A stretch of 64,000 nt of DNA from Demequina litorisediminis (lineage in GTDB: Bacteria; Actinomycetota; Actinomycetes; Actinomycetales; Demequinaceae), in NCBI RefSeq assembly GCF_030161615.1, contig NZ_BSUN01000001.1, positions 1,736,001-1,800,000 on the forward strand. The letters run 5' to 3'. The notes under the pieces were generated by a model. That model searched no databases and had not been told where the DNA came from. It worked only from the letters and a program-made list of their open reading frames with translations. Of this stretch, positions 1 through 12,811 are shown in pieces. The position numbers and the translations under genes were made by a program. Every line of letters begins with the position of its first letter. Within the stretch, counting starts at the first letter, position 1.

Positions 1-1
1 C

Positions 2-1742
2 ATGCTGGGCACGGGGGCATCGCTCGGCGGCGAGCGTGAGGTCTCGGCGGCAGACACCGCGGCGATGCCCAATGCGGCGCAGCCTGCCGGAGGGGCCGAC
101 TGGCCCGACGCGGTCATGCAGGGGATTCCCGCGGATGCGGCTCCGTGCGCCAGCCTGGCGCATGGCGAAGGCGGCGATGCCGTGACGACGCTGACCGTGG
201 GCGAACCGAACGATGTGGTGGGCGGAGTCCATGTCGCCACTCGCGGTGGTGCCTTGGTGCTGGCGGGCGGACGCGGTGCCGATGCTCCGGCGCAGTATGT
301 GTTGGTCGACGAGTCCGGCACGGCATACGCGATGCCGGGTGCGGACGCCGCGGTGTTGGCGCGTCTGGGGTACGCCGAAGACGATGCCTCTCGCGTGCCC
401 GATGTCTGGCTGCAGTTCTTCGCGGCCGGGCCCGCTCTCACTGTGGAGGCCGCAGGCGCGACTCCGCAGGGTGACGCCGCTCTCGGTGCGGAGACGTCGC
501 CGTCATCAAGCGCCGAGCCGTCACTCGCGGTCGATGCGGCAGGAGGCACGTGCGAGCGCGGCGACGTGCAGTACTCCTCGGAGACGCCACCGGCGCTGAC
601 GATGCTGCAAAGCGACGGAGCATGGGAGAAGTCGACGGGGCAGGGCACCGTGGTCGCGGTGGTGGATTCCGGCATCGACACCGGCAATGCGCACTTGACG
701 GATGCGGTGATCGGCGGGGTCAACCTCGTAGGCGACGGCGCCGACTGGAAGACCGACGCCGAGGGGCACGGCACAGCCATCGCGGGCCTCATCGCTGGGC
801 GAAACGTCGAGGGGTCCGGGGTCGTGGGCCTCGCTCCCGAGGCCGACCTGCTCTCGGTGCGCGTCTTCCGCGCGACGGATGACCGGACCGTCGAGGAGGG
901 CTTCGGTCCTGACACCCAGATTCTTGCCGAGGGCATCCGCTGGTCCGTCGACAACGGCGCGGACGTGGTGAGCGTGTCCCTGAGTGACGATGAGGACGTG
1001 CCAGCGTTGCGCGAGGCCGTGGCCTATGCGGTCGAGCACGACGTGCTCGTAGTCGCCAGCGCGGGTAACCGCACCACCGCGACAGTGAAGACCGACGGGC
1101 CCCGCTACCCGGCCGCTTACGAAGGTGTCGTGGCGGTCGCGGCGGCCGACCGCGACGGCTACGTGACGGAGGACTCGATCCATGGGCCTCACGTCGACAT
1201 TGCCGCCCCAGGGCAGGACGTTCTGAGCGCGGCGGCCGAGGCGGGCGACTGCATCTTCTCCGAGGGTGAGGCGTCCTCGAGCCTACTCGACGGGCTACGC
1301 GGCAGCCGCGGCGGCACTCGTCACCTCGGCGTACCCCGACGACAGTCCCGACGAGGTGACCTACCGCCTCGTGGCGAGCGCCCTGCGGACCGACGCGGAC
1401 CATCGGGACGATGTGAGCGGCTGGGGCCTCGTACAGCCGCTCGACGCGCTCTCGCTGGTGCCAGGCACCGAAGTCCGGGGTCCGGCGAATCCGTTCACCG
1501 GCACCGCCGCGGTCGCTGTCGATCCCGGCAGCGTCGCGTTGGCGCCGGAGGCGGCCGCGGACCCGTTCGCGCGCACCCTCACCCTGATGGCCGGCGGTGT
1601 GCTCGTGGGCACGCTCGCGCTTGCAGGGGTTGGCGCCGTCGTGGTGGCCAGACGCAGGGCCGATGCCCCTGCGTCGCCTTCCGAGCCGCGCGTCGGCATG
1701 CTCGACGACGCACGCGACGACGCGACCAGGATGTTGCGCTGA
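2..1742 (+). CDS. EccB-mycosin fusion, type VII secretion (5' partial)
   Basis: The open frame enters from the window edge, so the ATG at position 2 is probably internal. Residues 1 to about 165 resemble the C-terminal half of EccB, the membrane core protein of type VII (ESX) secretion, including a YVLVDESGTAYAMPGADA stretch. With no stop between them an S8 subtilisin domain follows: Asp in VVDSGID (about residue 221), His in GHGTAIAG (about 256), oxyanion Asn in ASAGN, then a Ser in SSSYSTGY where GTS is usual. A C-terminal membrane helix (about nt 1580-1665) and a basic tail match membrane-anchored mycosins. One AGCT-type insertion near 1275 (tcgagcctac) splits the frame just before the catalytic Ser. 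The fusion is read directly; the ESX role is inferred from family resemblance. Confidence 0.75.
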
Positions 1743-1894
1743 GAGCATCGCCTGCGGTGCGTGGAGACAGGCGCCGCGATCTGGCGGGGCCTAGCCATGC
1801 TTGCCAGACGCATGAGAACATGGTCCGCGAGCAGCGTCTTACCAGGCTCGCGGCCGCCATCCGTGGCGGCTCGCCAGGGTCGCGGCGCTCTGCT
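1743..1894. other. Intergenic region upstream of the str promoter
   Basis: About 150 bases without a credible gene. It holds the 3' flank of the secretion gene and short GC-rich inverted repeats around the cggccgccat / gcggctcg stretch near 1850-1875. I see no start codon with a ribosome-binding site and no recognisable domain in any frame. Confidence 0.5.
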
Positions 1895-1923
1895 TTGACG
1901 GAGCCGCGCCCGCCGGGTATTGT
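1895..1923 (+). promoter_or_regulatory. Probable promoter of the str operon
   Basis: TTGACG at 1895-1900 and TATTGT at 1918-1923 are separated by 17 bases, a good match to a housekeeping sigma-70 type promoter. It lies about 130 bases before rpsL and just before the conserved leader hairpin. Confidence 0.6.
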
Positions 1924-1987
1924 TGATATTCGTGCCCGCGACGTCGGGCCCCTATGCGTGCCCTCCAGGGCAGGCCAAAAAGAAGGT

Positions 1988-2013
1988 GCGACACGCCCGG
2001 GCGCGGGGGTCGG
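1988..2013 (+). promoter_or_regulatory. rpsL leader element, copy 1
   Basis: A 26-base GC-rich element beginning gcgacacgcccg and ending gggggtcgg. It can fold with CGAC pairing to GTCG. A copy with 25 of 26 identical bases sits in the rpsJ leader at 6627-6652. Its position between promoter and first gene of two ribosomal operons suggests shared regulation, which is an inference. Confidence 0.5.
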
Positions 2014-2052
2014 ACCACCACGAGTTTCGTCCACCGATCAAACGGAGAAGTA

Positions 2053-2428
2053 GTGCCTACGATTCAGCAAACTGGTTCGAAAGGGCCGGCACCCCAAGGC
2101 CAGCAAGACCAAGACGCCGGCCCTGAAGTCCAGCCCCCAGCGTCGTGGTGTGTGCACTCGCGTGTACACCACCACCCCCAAGAAGCCGAACTCGGCACTG
2201 CGCAAGGTTGCACGTGTGCGCCTGTCCAGCGGCATCGAGGTCACCGCGTACATCCCCGGTGAGGGCCACAACCTCCAGGAGCACTCGATCGTGCTCGTCC
2301 GCGGTGGTCGTGTGAAGGACCTCCCCGGCGTTCGCTACAAGATCGTCCGCGGCTCGCTCGACACCCAGGGTGTCAAGGGCCGTCAGCAGGCTCGTAGCCG
2401 TTATGGCGCGAAGAGGGAGAAGAAGTAA
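2053..2428 (+). CDS. rpsL: 30S ribosomal protein S12
   Basis: Decoding-centre protein of the small subunit. GTG start, with GGAGA just upstream. The protein has the canonical [17 protein letters not shown] and [15 protein letters not shown] segments and ends GAKREKK. The expected IQQLVRKG near 2070 reads cagcaaactggtt, one base too long at an AGCT site (AGCT became AAACT). After repair the protein is about 124 residues, the normal length. First gene of the str operon; its stop overlaps the rpsG start by one base. Confidence 0.95.
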
Positions 2429-2899
2429 TGCCTCGCAAGGGACCGGCCCCTAAGCGGCCCATCATCAACGACCCCGTCTACGGCGCTCCGATCGTCACGC
2501 AGGCTCATCAACAAGGTGCTGCTCGACGGCAAGAAGTCGACCGCCGAGGCGATCGTCTACGGCGCCCTCGAGGGTGTCGCCGAGAAGTCCGGCCAGGACG
2601 CCGTGACCGTGCTCAAGCGTGCGCTCGACAACATCCGTCCCGCCCTTGAGGTCCGCAGCCGCCGTGTCGGTGGCGCGACCTACCAGGTGCCGGTCGACGT
2701 GCGTCCGACCCGCTCGACCACGCTCGCGCTGCGCTGGCTCACCGACTTCTCGCGCGCTCGTCGCGAGAAGACGATGACCGAGCGTCTCATGAACGAGATC
2801 CTCGACGCCTCGAACGGCCTCGGCGCCGCTGTCAAGCGTCGCGAGGACATGCACAAGATGGCCGAGTCGAACAAGGCGTTCGCGCACTACCGCTGGTAG
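2428..2899 (+). CDS. rpsG: 30S ribosomal protein S7
   Basis: Primary 16S rRNA-binding protein that organises the 30S head. The ATG shares its A with the rpsL stop codon. The frame is broken near 2503, where cag ctc atc is read as caggctcatc; repair gives the conserved sequence through [17 protein letters not shown] to [15 protein letters not shown], 156 residues. Second gene of the str operon. Confidence 0.95.
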
Positions 2900-2940
2900 T
2901 CGCTGCCCTGTTCTGACGGACAACCCAAGGAGAACCACTC

Positions 2941-5064
2941 GTGGCACAGGACGTGCTCACGGACCTCACCAAGGTCCGCAACATCGGCATCATGGCGCAC
3001 ATCGACGCCGGCAAGACCACCACCACCGAGCGCATCCTGTTCTACACGGGTGTGAACCACAAGATCGGTGAGACCCACGAAGGTGCGTCGACGACTGACT
3101 GGATGGAGCAGGAGCAGGAGCGCGGCATCACCATCACCTCCGCCGCGGTGACCTGCTTCTGGGACAAGCACCAGATCAACATCATCGACACCCCTGGTCA
3201 CGTGGACTTCACGGTTGAGGTGGAGCGCTCGCTGCGCGTCCTCGACGGCGCTGTCGCGGTCTTCGACGCGAAGGAGGGCGTGGAGCCCCAGTCGGAGAAC
3301 GTCTGGCGTCAGGCGGACAAGTACGACGTCCCCCGCATCTGCTTCGTCAACAAGATGGACAAGCCTGGGCGCGGACTTCTACTTCACCATCGACACGATC
3401 GTGAAGCGTCTGGGCGCCAAGCCGCTCGTCATCCAGCCTGCCCATCGGCTCGGAGAACGACTTCGTCGGCATCGTCGACCTCGTCGAGATGAACGCCAAG
3501 GTGTGGCCCGGCGACGCCAAGGGCGACGTGACCATGGGTGCGACCTACGAGACCACCGAGATCCCCGCGGACCTCAAGGACAAGGCCGAGCAGTACCGTG
3601 CCGAGGCTCCTCGAGACCGTCGCGGAGTCGGACGAGGCTCTCCTGGAGAAGTACCTGGGTGGCGAGGACCTCACCACCGCAGAGATCAAGGCCGCCATCC
3701 GCAAGATGACGGTTGCCTCGGAGCCTGTACCCGGTCCTGTGTGGCTCGGCGTACAAGAACCGTGGTGTGCAGCCCATGCTCGACGCGGTCATCGACTACC
3801 TGCCCGGTCCGGCCGACGTGCCCGCCATCAAGGGTGTCGACGCCAAGGACGAGTCCATTGAGATCGAGCGCCACGCGGACGCGAACGAGCCCTTCGCGGC
3901 GCTCGCGTTCAAGGTCGTGTCGCACCCGTTCTTCGGTCGCCTCACGTATGTGCGCGTCTACTCCGGTCACCTCGAGACCGGTGCCCAGGTCATCAACTCG
4001 ACCAAGGGCAAGAAGGAGCGCATCGGCAAGGCTCTTCCAGATGCACGCCAACAAGGAGAACCCTGTTGACAGCATCTCGGCCGGGCACATCTACGCCGTG
4101 ATCGGCCTCAAGGACACCACCACGGGTGACACCCTGTGCAACCCGGACCACCAGGTTGTCCTCGAGTCGATGACCTTCCCCGAGCCCGTGATCGATGTGG
4201 CCATCGAGCCCAAGACCAAGGGTGACCAGGAGAAGCTGTCGACGGCTATCCAGAAGGCTCGCCGAGGAGGACCCGACCTTCCGCGTCCGCCTCGACGAGG
4301 AAACCGGCCAGACCGTCATCGGCGGTATGGGCGAGCCTGCACCTCGACATCCTCGTGGACCGCATGCGTCGCGAGTTCAAGGTTGACGCCAACGTGGGTA
4401 AGCCCCAGGTGGCGTACCGCGAGACCATTCGCAAGACGGTCGAGAAGTACGACTACACGCACAAGAAGCAGACCGGTGGTTCCGGCCAGTTCGCGAAGGT
4501 GCAGATCCGTCTCGAGCCTCTTGAGGCCGACGCCGAGGTCCTGTACGAGTTCGAGAACGCCGTGACCGGTGGCCGCGTGCCGCGTGAGTACATCCCGTCC
4601 GTTGACGCCGGTATCCAGTCCGCGATGGAGCCTGGGTATCCAGGCCGGTTACCCGGTCGTGGGCGTCAAGGCCACGCTGCTTGATGGCGCCTACCACGAC
4701 GTCGACTCCTCGGAGATGGCGTTCAAGATCGCCGGCTCGATGGCCTTCAAGGAGGCTGCACGCCTCGCGAAGCCCGTCCTGCTCGAGCCGATGTTTGCCG
4801 TTGAGGTCCGTACTCCGGAGGAGTACATGGGTGACGTCATCGGTGACATCAACTCGCGTCGCGGTCAGATCCGCCAGATGTCGGACGCTTCCGGCGTCAA
4901 GGTGGTCGACGCGCTCGTGCCGCTGTCGGAGATGTTCGGCTACGTCGGCGACCTGCGGTCGAAGACGTCCGGTCGCGCCGTCTACTCGATGGTGTTCGAC
5001 AGCCTACGCGGAGGTCCCGAAGGCTGTGGCCGACGAGATCATCGCGAAGACCCGGGGCGAGTAA
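2941..5064 (+). CDS. fusA: Elongation factor G
   Basis: GTPase that drives ribosomal translocation. GTG start after AAGGAG. G1 is [16 protein letters not shown]3 DTPGHVDF, G4 NKMD. Nine one-base insertions, all at AGCT positions (near 3364, 3437, 3607, 3724, 4030, 4258, 4336, 4631, 5005), break it into many short frames; removing them gives about 704 residues, the usual EF-G length. Note that gagaagctgtcg near 4229 keeps an intact AGCT. Sits between rpsG and tuf as in other actinobacteria. Confidence 0.95.
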
Positions 5065-5183
5065 CCCCACCGGTTGAAAATCAGGAACAATAACGACCAG
5101 TAGGGATGGCCCCCCGGATGGCTTCGAGCCACATCAGGGATTAGCATCTTTACCCAAGTCTCACTAATCAGGAGGAATACCTC

Positions 5184-6376
<1,193 letters not shown>

Positions 6377-6396
6377 GTAGTTTCCTACTTCGCGTG

Positions 6397-6430
6397 AGCG
6401 GGGTTCGGCTTCGGCCGGGCCCCCGCTTTC
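6397..6430 (+). terminator. Terminator after tuf
   Basis: AGCGGGG at 6397-6403 pairs with CCCCGCT at 6421-6427 across a 17-base loop and is followed by TTTC. It lies 20 bases after the tuf stop and separates the str operon from the S10 operon promoter. Confidence 0.6.
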
Positions 6431-6512
6431 GTCTGCATGGGCCGGCCGATGCCGCGCCGCCCAGGTCATTACCACGCTAGACTCGACGGTCGCGGGATCG
6501 GCGACCGCCGTG

Positions 6513-6541
6513 TTGCAACGGCCGTACGAATCTGGCACAAT
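6513..6541 (+). promoter_or_regulatory. Probable promoter of the S10 operon
   Basis: TTGCAA at 6513-6518 and CACAAT at 6536-6541 with a 17-base spacer. Transcription from here would give a leader of about 150 bases before rpsJ. Confidence 0.6.
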
Positions 6542-6626
6542 ATTCAGGTTGCCTATTGCGGGCAGCCGCACACCTCACCCATGTGACCCTCGGGATATCG
6601 AGAGCGCACGAGTATGTCGAAGATAA

Positions 6627-6652
6627 GCGACACGCCCGAGCGCGGGGGTCGG
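6627..6652 (+). promoter_or_regulatory. rpsJ leader element, copy 2
   Basis: Same 26-base element as in the rpsL leader at 1988-2013, with a single difference (gcccgag against gcccggg). Lies 46 bases before rpsJ. Confidence 0.55.
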
Positions 6653-6697
6653 TGGCTGGGGAGACCAAGTCGTCCGAGAGAAAAGGCAGACAACGCC

Positions 6698-7018
6698 ATG
6701 GCGGGACAGAAGATCCGCATTCGGCTGAAGAGCCATGACCACGAGGTCATCGACTCCTCGGCCCGCAAGATCGTGGAGACGGTCACGCGCGCCGGCGCCT
6801 CGGTGGTGGGCCCCGTGCCGCTGCCGACGGAGAAGAACGTGTTCTGTGTGATCCGTTCGCCGCACAAGTACAAGGACTCCCGCGAGCACTTCGAGATGCG
6901 CACCCACAAGCGCCTCATCGACATCGTGGACCCGACGCCCAAGGCTGTCGACTCGCTCATGCGCCTCGACCTGCCCGCGGACGTCAACATCGAGATCGCC
7001 TTTAACCCCGAGATTTAA
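6698..7018 (+). CDS. rpsJ: 30S ribosomal protein S10
   Basis: Small-subunit head protein, also the NusE antitermination factor. The frame is intact, 106 residues, starting [19 protein letters not shown] and ending in [10 protein letters not shown]. No AGCT occurs in the gene, which fits its being unbroken. First gene of the S10 operon, 14 bases before rplC. Confidence 0.97.
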   Translation: MAGQKIRIRLKSHDHEVIDSSARKIVETVTRAGASVVGPVPLPTEKNVFCVIRSPHKYKDSREHFEMRTHKRLIDIVDPTPKAVDSLMRLDLPADVNIEIAFNPEI

Positions 7019-7032
7019 GGACACAAAGCACC

Positions 7033-7697
7033 ATGACTACGACTTCCAATGCCCAGCGCACCACCCGTGCGCTTCTGGGTACGAAGCCGGGCATGACGCA
7101 GGTGTGGGACGACGAGGGCCGGGTTGTTCCCGTCACCGTCGTTCAGGTTGACACCAACGTCGTGACCCAGGTGCGCAACGTCGAGTGCGATGGCTACGAG
7201 GCCGTCCAGGCTCGCGTTCGGCACCGTCGACCCCCGTCGCGTCACGAACCCGCTGAAGGGTCACTTCGAGGCTGCCGGCGTCACGCCGCGTCGCCACGTG
7301 GCCGAGGTTCGGACCGCTGACGCCGCCGACTACTCGCTGGGCCAGGAGCCTCACTGCCGAGGTGTTCGAGGCTGGCCAGAAGGTCGACGTCACCGGCACC
7401 ACCAAGGGAAAGGGCACCGCTGGTGTCATGAAGCGCCACGGCTTTGCCGGTGTGGGCGCCTCCCACGGTGCGCACCGCAACCACCGCAAGCCCGGTTCGA
7501 TCGGTGGCGCTTCGACGCCGTCGCGAGTCTTCCGTGGCCTGAAGATGGCCGGTCGCATGGGTAATGACCGCAAGACCGTCCAGAACCTGACCGTTCACTC
7601 GGTCGACGCCGAGAAGGGTCTGCTGCTCGTCAAGGGCGCGGTTCCCGGTAACAAGGGCGGCGTCGTCCTCATCCGCTCCGCTGTGAAGGGTGCGTGA
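7033..7697 (+). CDS. rplC: 50S ribosomal protein L3
   Basis: Early-assembly 23S rRNA-binding protein near the peptidyl-transferase centre. Starts [20 protein letters not shown], with [17 protein letters not shown] and the [14 protein letters not shown] loop. Two insertions at AGCT positions (near 7209, caggctcgcg, and near 7353, gagcctcact) split it; repaired length is 220 residues. Confidence 0.95.
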
Positions 7698-7701
7698 CAC
7701 C

Positions 7702-8391
7702 ATGGCTGAGACCCAGACCGTCGACGTTCTCGACGCCGCAGGCAAGAAGGCCGGCACTGCTGACCTTCCCGCCGAGGTGTTCGACGTCGTCACTAACGTC
7801 CCCCTGATCCACCAGGTCGTCGTCGCCCAGCGCGCCGCCGCCCGTCAGGGCACTCACGCCACCAAGACCCGCGGTGAAGTCGCGGGTGGTGGCAAGAAGC
7901 CCTACAAGCAGAAGGGCACCGGTCGTGCCCGTCAGGGCTCGATCCGCGCACCCCAGTTCGCTGGCGGTGGCGTGGTGCACGGCCCCCAGCCGCGCGACTA
8001 CTCGCAGCGCACCCCCAAGAAGATGAAGGCCGCCGCCCTCCGCGGTGCCCTCTCTGACCGGGCCCGTGCCGGCCGCGTGCACGTCCTCCAGGGCGTCATC
8101 GCGGGCGAGACCCCTCGACCAAGCAGGCCCTCGAAGCCGTCTCGAACCTCACCAACGGCCGCAGCGCCCTGGTGGTCCTCGAGCGCGGAGACGAGCCTTG
8201 CGTTCAAGTCGCTGCGTAACGCGGCGTGGATCCACGTCATCGCGGTCGACCAGATCAACACCTACGACGTCCTGGTGAACGACGACACCGTCTTCACTGC
8301 TGGCGCGCTCGAGGCGTTCCTGGCCGGCCCTGCCACGGGTAAGTCGGCGACTGCTGTCGCCACCGAGTCCGAGGCGGAGGAGACCAAGTGA
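7702..8391 (+). CDS. rplD: 50S ribosomal protein L4
   Basis: Exit-tunnel protein and, in some bacteria, repressor of its own operon. Begins [18 protein letters not shown] and has the loop [18 protein letters not shown]. Two compensating errors leave about 100 bases out of frame: one C is lost from a C run near 8112 (acccctcg) and one base is gained at an AGCT site near 8208 (gagccttgcg). Repaired length 229 residues. Confidence 0.93.
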   Translation: MAETQTVDVLDAAGKKAGTADLPAEVFDVVTNVPLIHQVVVAQRAAARQGTHATKTRGEVAGGGKKPYKQKGTGRARQGSIRAPQFAGGGVVHGPQPRDYSQRTPKKMKAAALRGALSDRARAGRVHVLQGVIAGETPRPSRPSKPSRTSPTAAAPWWSSSAETSLAFKSLRNAAWIHVIAVDQINTYDVLVNDDTVFTAGALEAFLAGPATGKSATAVATESEAEETK

Positions 8392-8694
8392 GCACCCTGA
8401 ACAAGAACCCCCGCGACATCCTCATCCGTCCGATCGTGTCGGAGAAGAGCCTACTCGCTCATGGACGAGGGTAAGTACACCTTCGAGGTCGACCCCCGGG
8501 CGAACAAGACCGAGATCAAGATCGCCGTTGAGCAGATCTTCAACGTCAAGGTCGTCTCGGTGAACACCATCAACCGCAAGGGCAAGACGCGCCGCACCCG
8601 CTTCGGGATGGGCAAGCGTAAGGACGTCAAGCGCGCGATCGTCACCGTCGGTGGCGGCGAGGCACTCGACATCTTCTCGGGCCACGTGGGCTAG
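8388..8694 (+). CDS. rplW: 50S ribosomal protein L23
   Basis: Lines the polypeptide exit tunnel, docking site for trigger factor and SRP. GTG start overlaps the rplD stop (GTGA). An AGCT-site insertion near 8450 (gagcctactcg for GAGCTACTCG) separates the first 20 residues from [11 protein letters not shown]. Repaired length 101 residues. Confidence 0.94.
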
Positions 8695-8713
8695 GTAAAG
8701 GACTCAAGCAACC

Positions 8714-9553
<840 letters not shown>

Positions 9554-9565
9554 GGAGCCTGAAGA

Positions 9566-9844
9566 ATGCCACGCAGTCTCAAGAAGGGCCCCTTCGTCGA
9601 CGACCACCTGCAGAAGAAGGTGGACGCCCAGAACGATGCGGGTACCAAGAACGTCATCAAGACCTGGTCGCGCCGTAGCGTCATCACGCCGGACTTCCTG
9701 GGTCACACCTTTGCCGTGCACGACGGCCGGAAGCACGTCCCGGTGTTCGTCACCGAGTCGATGGTCGGTCACAAGTTGGGCGAGTTCGCGCCCACCCGCA
9801 CGTTCAAGGGCCACGTGAAGGACGACCGCAAGGGCCGCCGCTAA
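9566..9844 (+). CDS. rpsS: 30S ribosomal protein S19
   Basis: Small-subunit head protein that contacts S13 and the A-site tRNA. Intact 92-residue frame, starting [20 protein letters not shown] with the conserved [13 protein letters not shown] near the C-terminus. Confidence 0.97.
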   Translation: MPRSLKKGPFVDDHLQKKVDAQNDAGTKNVIKTWSRRSVITPDFLGHTFAVHDGRKHVPVFVTESMVGHKLGEFAPTRTFKGHVKDDRKGRR

Positions 9845-9875
9845 GGCGCCCGAGCGTAGGTAAGAGGAGTTACTG

Positions 9876-10248
9876 ATGGAAGCCAAGGCGCAGACGCGAT
9901 ACCTTCGCGTGACCGCCCAGAAGGCTCGCCGCGTCGTGAACCTGGTCCGCGGGCAGAACGCTGTCGAGGCCGCCGCCTCGCTGAAGTTCCAGCCCCAGGC
10001 CGTCGCCGAGGATGTGCGCAAGGCTCATCGAATCGGCGATCGCCAACGCGCGGGTCAAGGCCGACGCTGCTGGTGAGCGTTTCGACGAGCGCGAGCTCGT
10101 TATCCAGTCGATCACGGTGGACGAGGGTCCGACCATGAAGCGCATTCAGCCGCGCGCTCAGGGTCGTGCCAACCGGATCCTGAAGCGCACGAGCCACATC
10201 ACCGTGGTCGTCGCTCAGCCCGCCGCCGTCAAGGAAGGGGCCAAGTAA
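9876..10248 (+). CDS. rplV: 50S ribosomal protein L22
   Basis: Exit-tunnel protein with a long beta-hairpin. ATG follows GAGGAG. Starts [20 protein letters not shown] and ends in [17 protein letters not shown]. One insertion near 10023 (aaggctcatc for AAGCTCATC) breaks [12 protein letters not shown], while a second AGCT in the gene (gcgagctcgtt, 10090) is intact. Repaired length 123 residues. Confidence 0.95.
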
Positions 10249-11059
10249 TGGGTCAGAAGATCAACCCGCACGGCTACCGCCTGGGGATCACCACCGACCA
10301 CCGCTCGCGCTGGTTCGCGGACTCGACCAAGAAGGGCGAGCGCTACCGCGACTACGTGGACGAGGATGTCAAGATCCGCAAGCCGATGTCGCAGGGCCTC
10401 GAGCGCGCTGGCGTGTCCAAGGTCGAGATCGAGCGCACCCGTGAGCGTGTGCGCGTCGACCTGCACACCGCGCGTCCCGGCATCGTCATCGGTCGCCGCG
10501 GCGCCGAGGCCGACAAGCCTGCGCGCCAACCTCGAGAAGCCTGACCGGCAAGCAGGTTCACCAACATCCTCGAGGTCAAGAACGCCGAGGTCGACGCTCA
10601 CTCGTCGCCCAGGGCATTGCCGAGCAGGCTCGCTTCGCGTGTCGCGTTCCGTCGCGCCATGCGTAAGGGCATCCAGTCCGCGCTCCGCGCCGGTGCCAAG
10701 GGCATCCGTGTGCAGTGCTCGGGCCGTCTTGGTGGCGCCGAGATGTCGCGTTCGGAGTTCTACCGCGAGGGCCGTGTGCCCCTGCACACCCTCCGTGCCA
10801 ACATCGACTACGGCTTCTTCGAGGCGCGTACGACCTTCGGTCAGATCGGTGTCAAGGTCTGGATCTACAAGGGCGACATGACGGAGAAGGAGTGGGCCGC
10901 CGAGCAGGCGAAGGCCCCCGTCCCCAGCGTGGCGGCCGCCGTGACGGCCGTGGCCCGCGTCGCGAGGGTGGCCCCCGCGACCGCCAGCAGCAGTCCGCCT
11001 CCGGTTCGGCCGAGGCTCCCGCAGCCGAGGCTCCGGCCGAGGCCAAGAAGGAGGCTTAA
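10248..11059 (+). CDS. rpsC: 30S ribosomal protein S3
   Basis: mRNA-entry-channel protein with a KH domain. ATG overlaps the rplV stop. Begins [18 protein letters not shown]. Five indels at AGCT positions lie between about 10518 and 10630 (three insertions and two deletions, the latter where QLNILEV and AQLVAQG are expected), and one C is missing from a C run near 10917 where APRPQRGG is expected. The C-terminus is an Ala/Glu-rich tail, as in actinobacterial S3. Repaired length about 270 residues. Confidence 0.92.
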
Positions 11060-11064
11060 GCATC

Positions 11065-11484
11065 ATGCTTATTCCCCGTCGTGTGAAGTACCGCAAGCAG
11101 CACCACCCGAAGCGTTCGGGTATGTCGACTGGCGGTACCCAGGTGACGTTCGGCGACTACGGCATCCAGGCTCTCGAGCCCGCGTATGTCACGAACCGCC
11201 AGATCGAGGCGGCTCGTATCGCCATGACGCGTCACATCAAGCGTGGTGGAAAGGTGTGGATCAACATCTACCCCGACCGCCCGCTGACCAAGAAGCCCGC
11301 CGAGGTCCGCATGGGTTCCGGTAAGGGTTCGCCCGAGTGGTGGGTCTCCAACGTCAAGCCCGGACGCGTGATGTTCGAGCTCGCCGGTGTGCCCGAGGAG
11401 TTGGCCCGTGAGGCCCTCCGCCGCGCGCAGCACAAGCCGCCCATGAAGACCCGTTTTGTGACCCGTGAGGGTGGTGACATCTGA
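11065..11484 (+). CDS. rplP: 50S ribosomal protein L16
   Basis: Organises the A-site tRNA elbow region. Intact frame of 139 residues, starting [19 protein letters not shown] and containing [20 protein letters not shown]. One AGCT (ttcgagctcgcc, 11380) is intact. Confidence 0.97.
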   Translation: MLIPRRVKYRKQHHPKRSGMSTGGTQVTFGDYGIQALEPAYVTNRQIEAARIAMTRHIKRGGKVWINIYPDRPLTKKPAEVRMGSGKGSPEWWVSNVKPGRVMFELAGVPEELAREALRRAQHKPPMKTRFVTREGGDI

Positions 11485-11728
11485 TGGCTATCGGTACCAA
11501 GAACCTGATGCCCGCCGAGCCTCGACGCCATGGAGGACGAGCGCCTCGTGGAGGAGCCTCCGCAAGGCCAAGGAGGAGCCTGTTCAACCTCCGCTTCCAG
11601 TCGGCCACCGGCCGCCTGGAGAACCACGGCCGTCTCAAGGCCGTCAAGCGCGACATCGCTCGTATCTACACGATCCTGCGCGAGCGTGAGCCGGCATCCG
11701 CACCGCTCCGTCGGCGTCGGCCGAGTAA
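11484..11728 (+). CDS. rpmC: 50S ribosomal protein L29
   Basis: Small exit-tunnel protein. ATG overlaps the rplP stop. Expected [20 protein letters not shown] is followed by VEELRKAKEELFNLRFQ; each of the three GAGCT sites (near 11519, 11561 and 11579) carries an extra base, so the gene goes out of frame and returns. A G is missing near 11694. Repaired length about 80 residues with a short Ala/Ser tail. Confidence 0.9.
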
Positions 11729-11744
11729 GGAATTTCGAGGAGTC

Positions 11745-12033
11745 ATGGCAACCAAGAAGCAGAGCACGGCGACCGCCGAGCACCGCGCGTACCGCAAGAC
11801 GCGTCGTGGCTACGTCGTCAGCGACAAGATGGACAAGACCATCACCGTTGAGGTTGAGGACCGCGTCAAGCACCCCCTCTACGGCAAGGTCCTCCGTCGT
11901 AACAGCAAGATCAAGGCTCACGACGAGCCTGAACACCGCCGGCATCGGCGACCTCGTCGTCGTGATGGAGACCCGTCCGCTGTCCGCTTCCAAGCGGTGG
12001 CGTCTGGTCGAAATCGTCGAGAAGGCCAAGTAA
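11745..12033 (+). CDS. rpsQ: 30S ribosomal protein S17
   Basis: Primary 16S rRNA-binding protein. ATG is preceded by CGAGGAG. Contains [19 protein letters not shown]. One AGCT insertion near 11928 (gacgagcctgaac for GACGAGCTGAAC) breaks [12 protein letters not shown]. Repaired length 95 residues. A 61-base gap with its own AGGAGA follows before rplN. Confidence 0.94.
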
Positions 12034-12094
12034 CTAACGTTCGACCAGGCTCGGCGGGTGAGACCCGTCGAGAACCAGACGACAGGAGACAGAC

Positions 12095-12470
12095 ATGATT
12101 CAGCAGGAGTCGCGGCTGCGAGTCGCCGACAACACGGGTGCCAAGGAGATTCTTGTCATCCGCGTGCTCGGTGGCTCGAAGCGCCGCTACGCCGGCATCG
12201 GTGACACCATCGTCGCCACCGTCAAGGACGCCATCCCCGGCGGCAACGTCAAGAAGGGCGATGTCGTCAAGGCCGTGGTCGTGCGCACCGCTAAGGAGCG
12301 CCGCCGTCCGGACGGTTCGTACATCAAGTTCGACGAGAACGCCGCAGTGATCCTCAAGAACGCCGACTCGGGCGAGCCCCGCGGCACGCGCATCTTCGGC
12401 CCCGTGGGTCGCGAGCCTGCGTGACAAGAAGTTCATGAAGATCATCTCGCTGGCACCGGAGGTCATCTGA
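12095..12470 (+). CDS. rplN: 50S ribosomal protein L14
   Basis: Subunit-interface protein. Starts [19 protein letters not shown]. An insertion near 12417 (gcgagcctgcgt for GCGAGCTGCGT) hides the true C-terminus [19 protein letters not shown]. Repaired length 124 residues. The stop overlaps the rplX start by one base. Confidence 0.95.
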
Positions 12471-12811
12471 TGGCGAAGATCAAGAAGGGCGACCTCGTGG
12501 TCGTCATCACGGGACGTGACCGTGGCCAGCAGGGCCGCGTGCTTTCGGTGAACCCCGAGACCGACCGTGTGGTCGTCGAGGGCATCAACCGCGTCACCAA
12601 GCACATCAAGCCGGGCACCCGCCGCGACCAGCAGTCGGGCGGCATCATCACCACCGAGGCTGCCATGCACGTCTCGAACGTGATGCTCGTCGACCCGGAG
12701 TCCAAGAAGGGCACCCGTGTGGGCTTCCGCACGGAGGAGGTCGAGCAGGACGGTCGCACCCGCACCAAGCGTGTGCGCGTGGCCAAGCGCTCGGGTAAGG
12801 ACGTCGAATGA
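12470..12811 (+). CDS. rplX: 50S ribosomal protein L24
   Basis: Assembly-initiator protein with a KOW motif ([20 protein letters not shown]). Intact frame, 113 residues. Overlaps rplE by four bases. Confidence 0.96.
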   Translation: MAKIKKGDLVVVITGRDRGQQGRVLSVNPETDRVVVEGINRVTKHIKPGTRRDQQSGGIITTEAAMHVSNVMLVDPESKKGTRVGFRTEEVEQDGRTRTKRVRVAKRSGKDVE

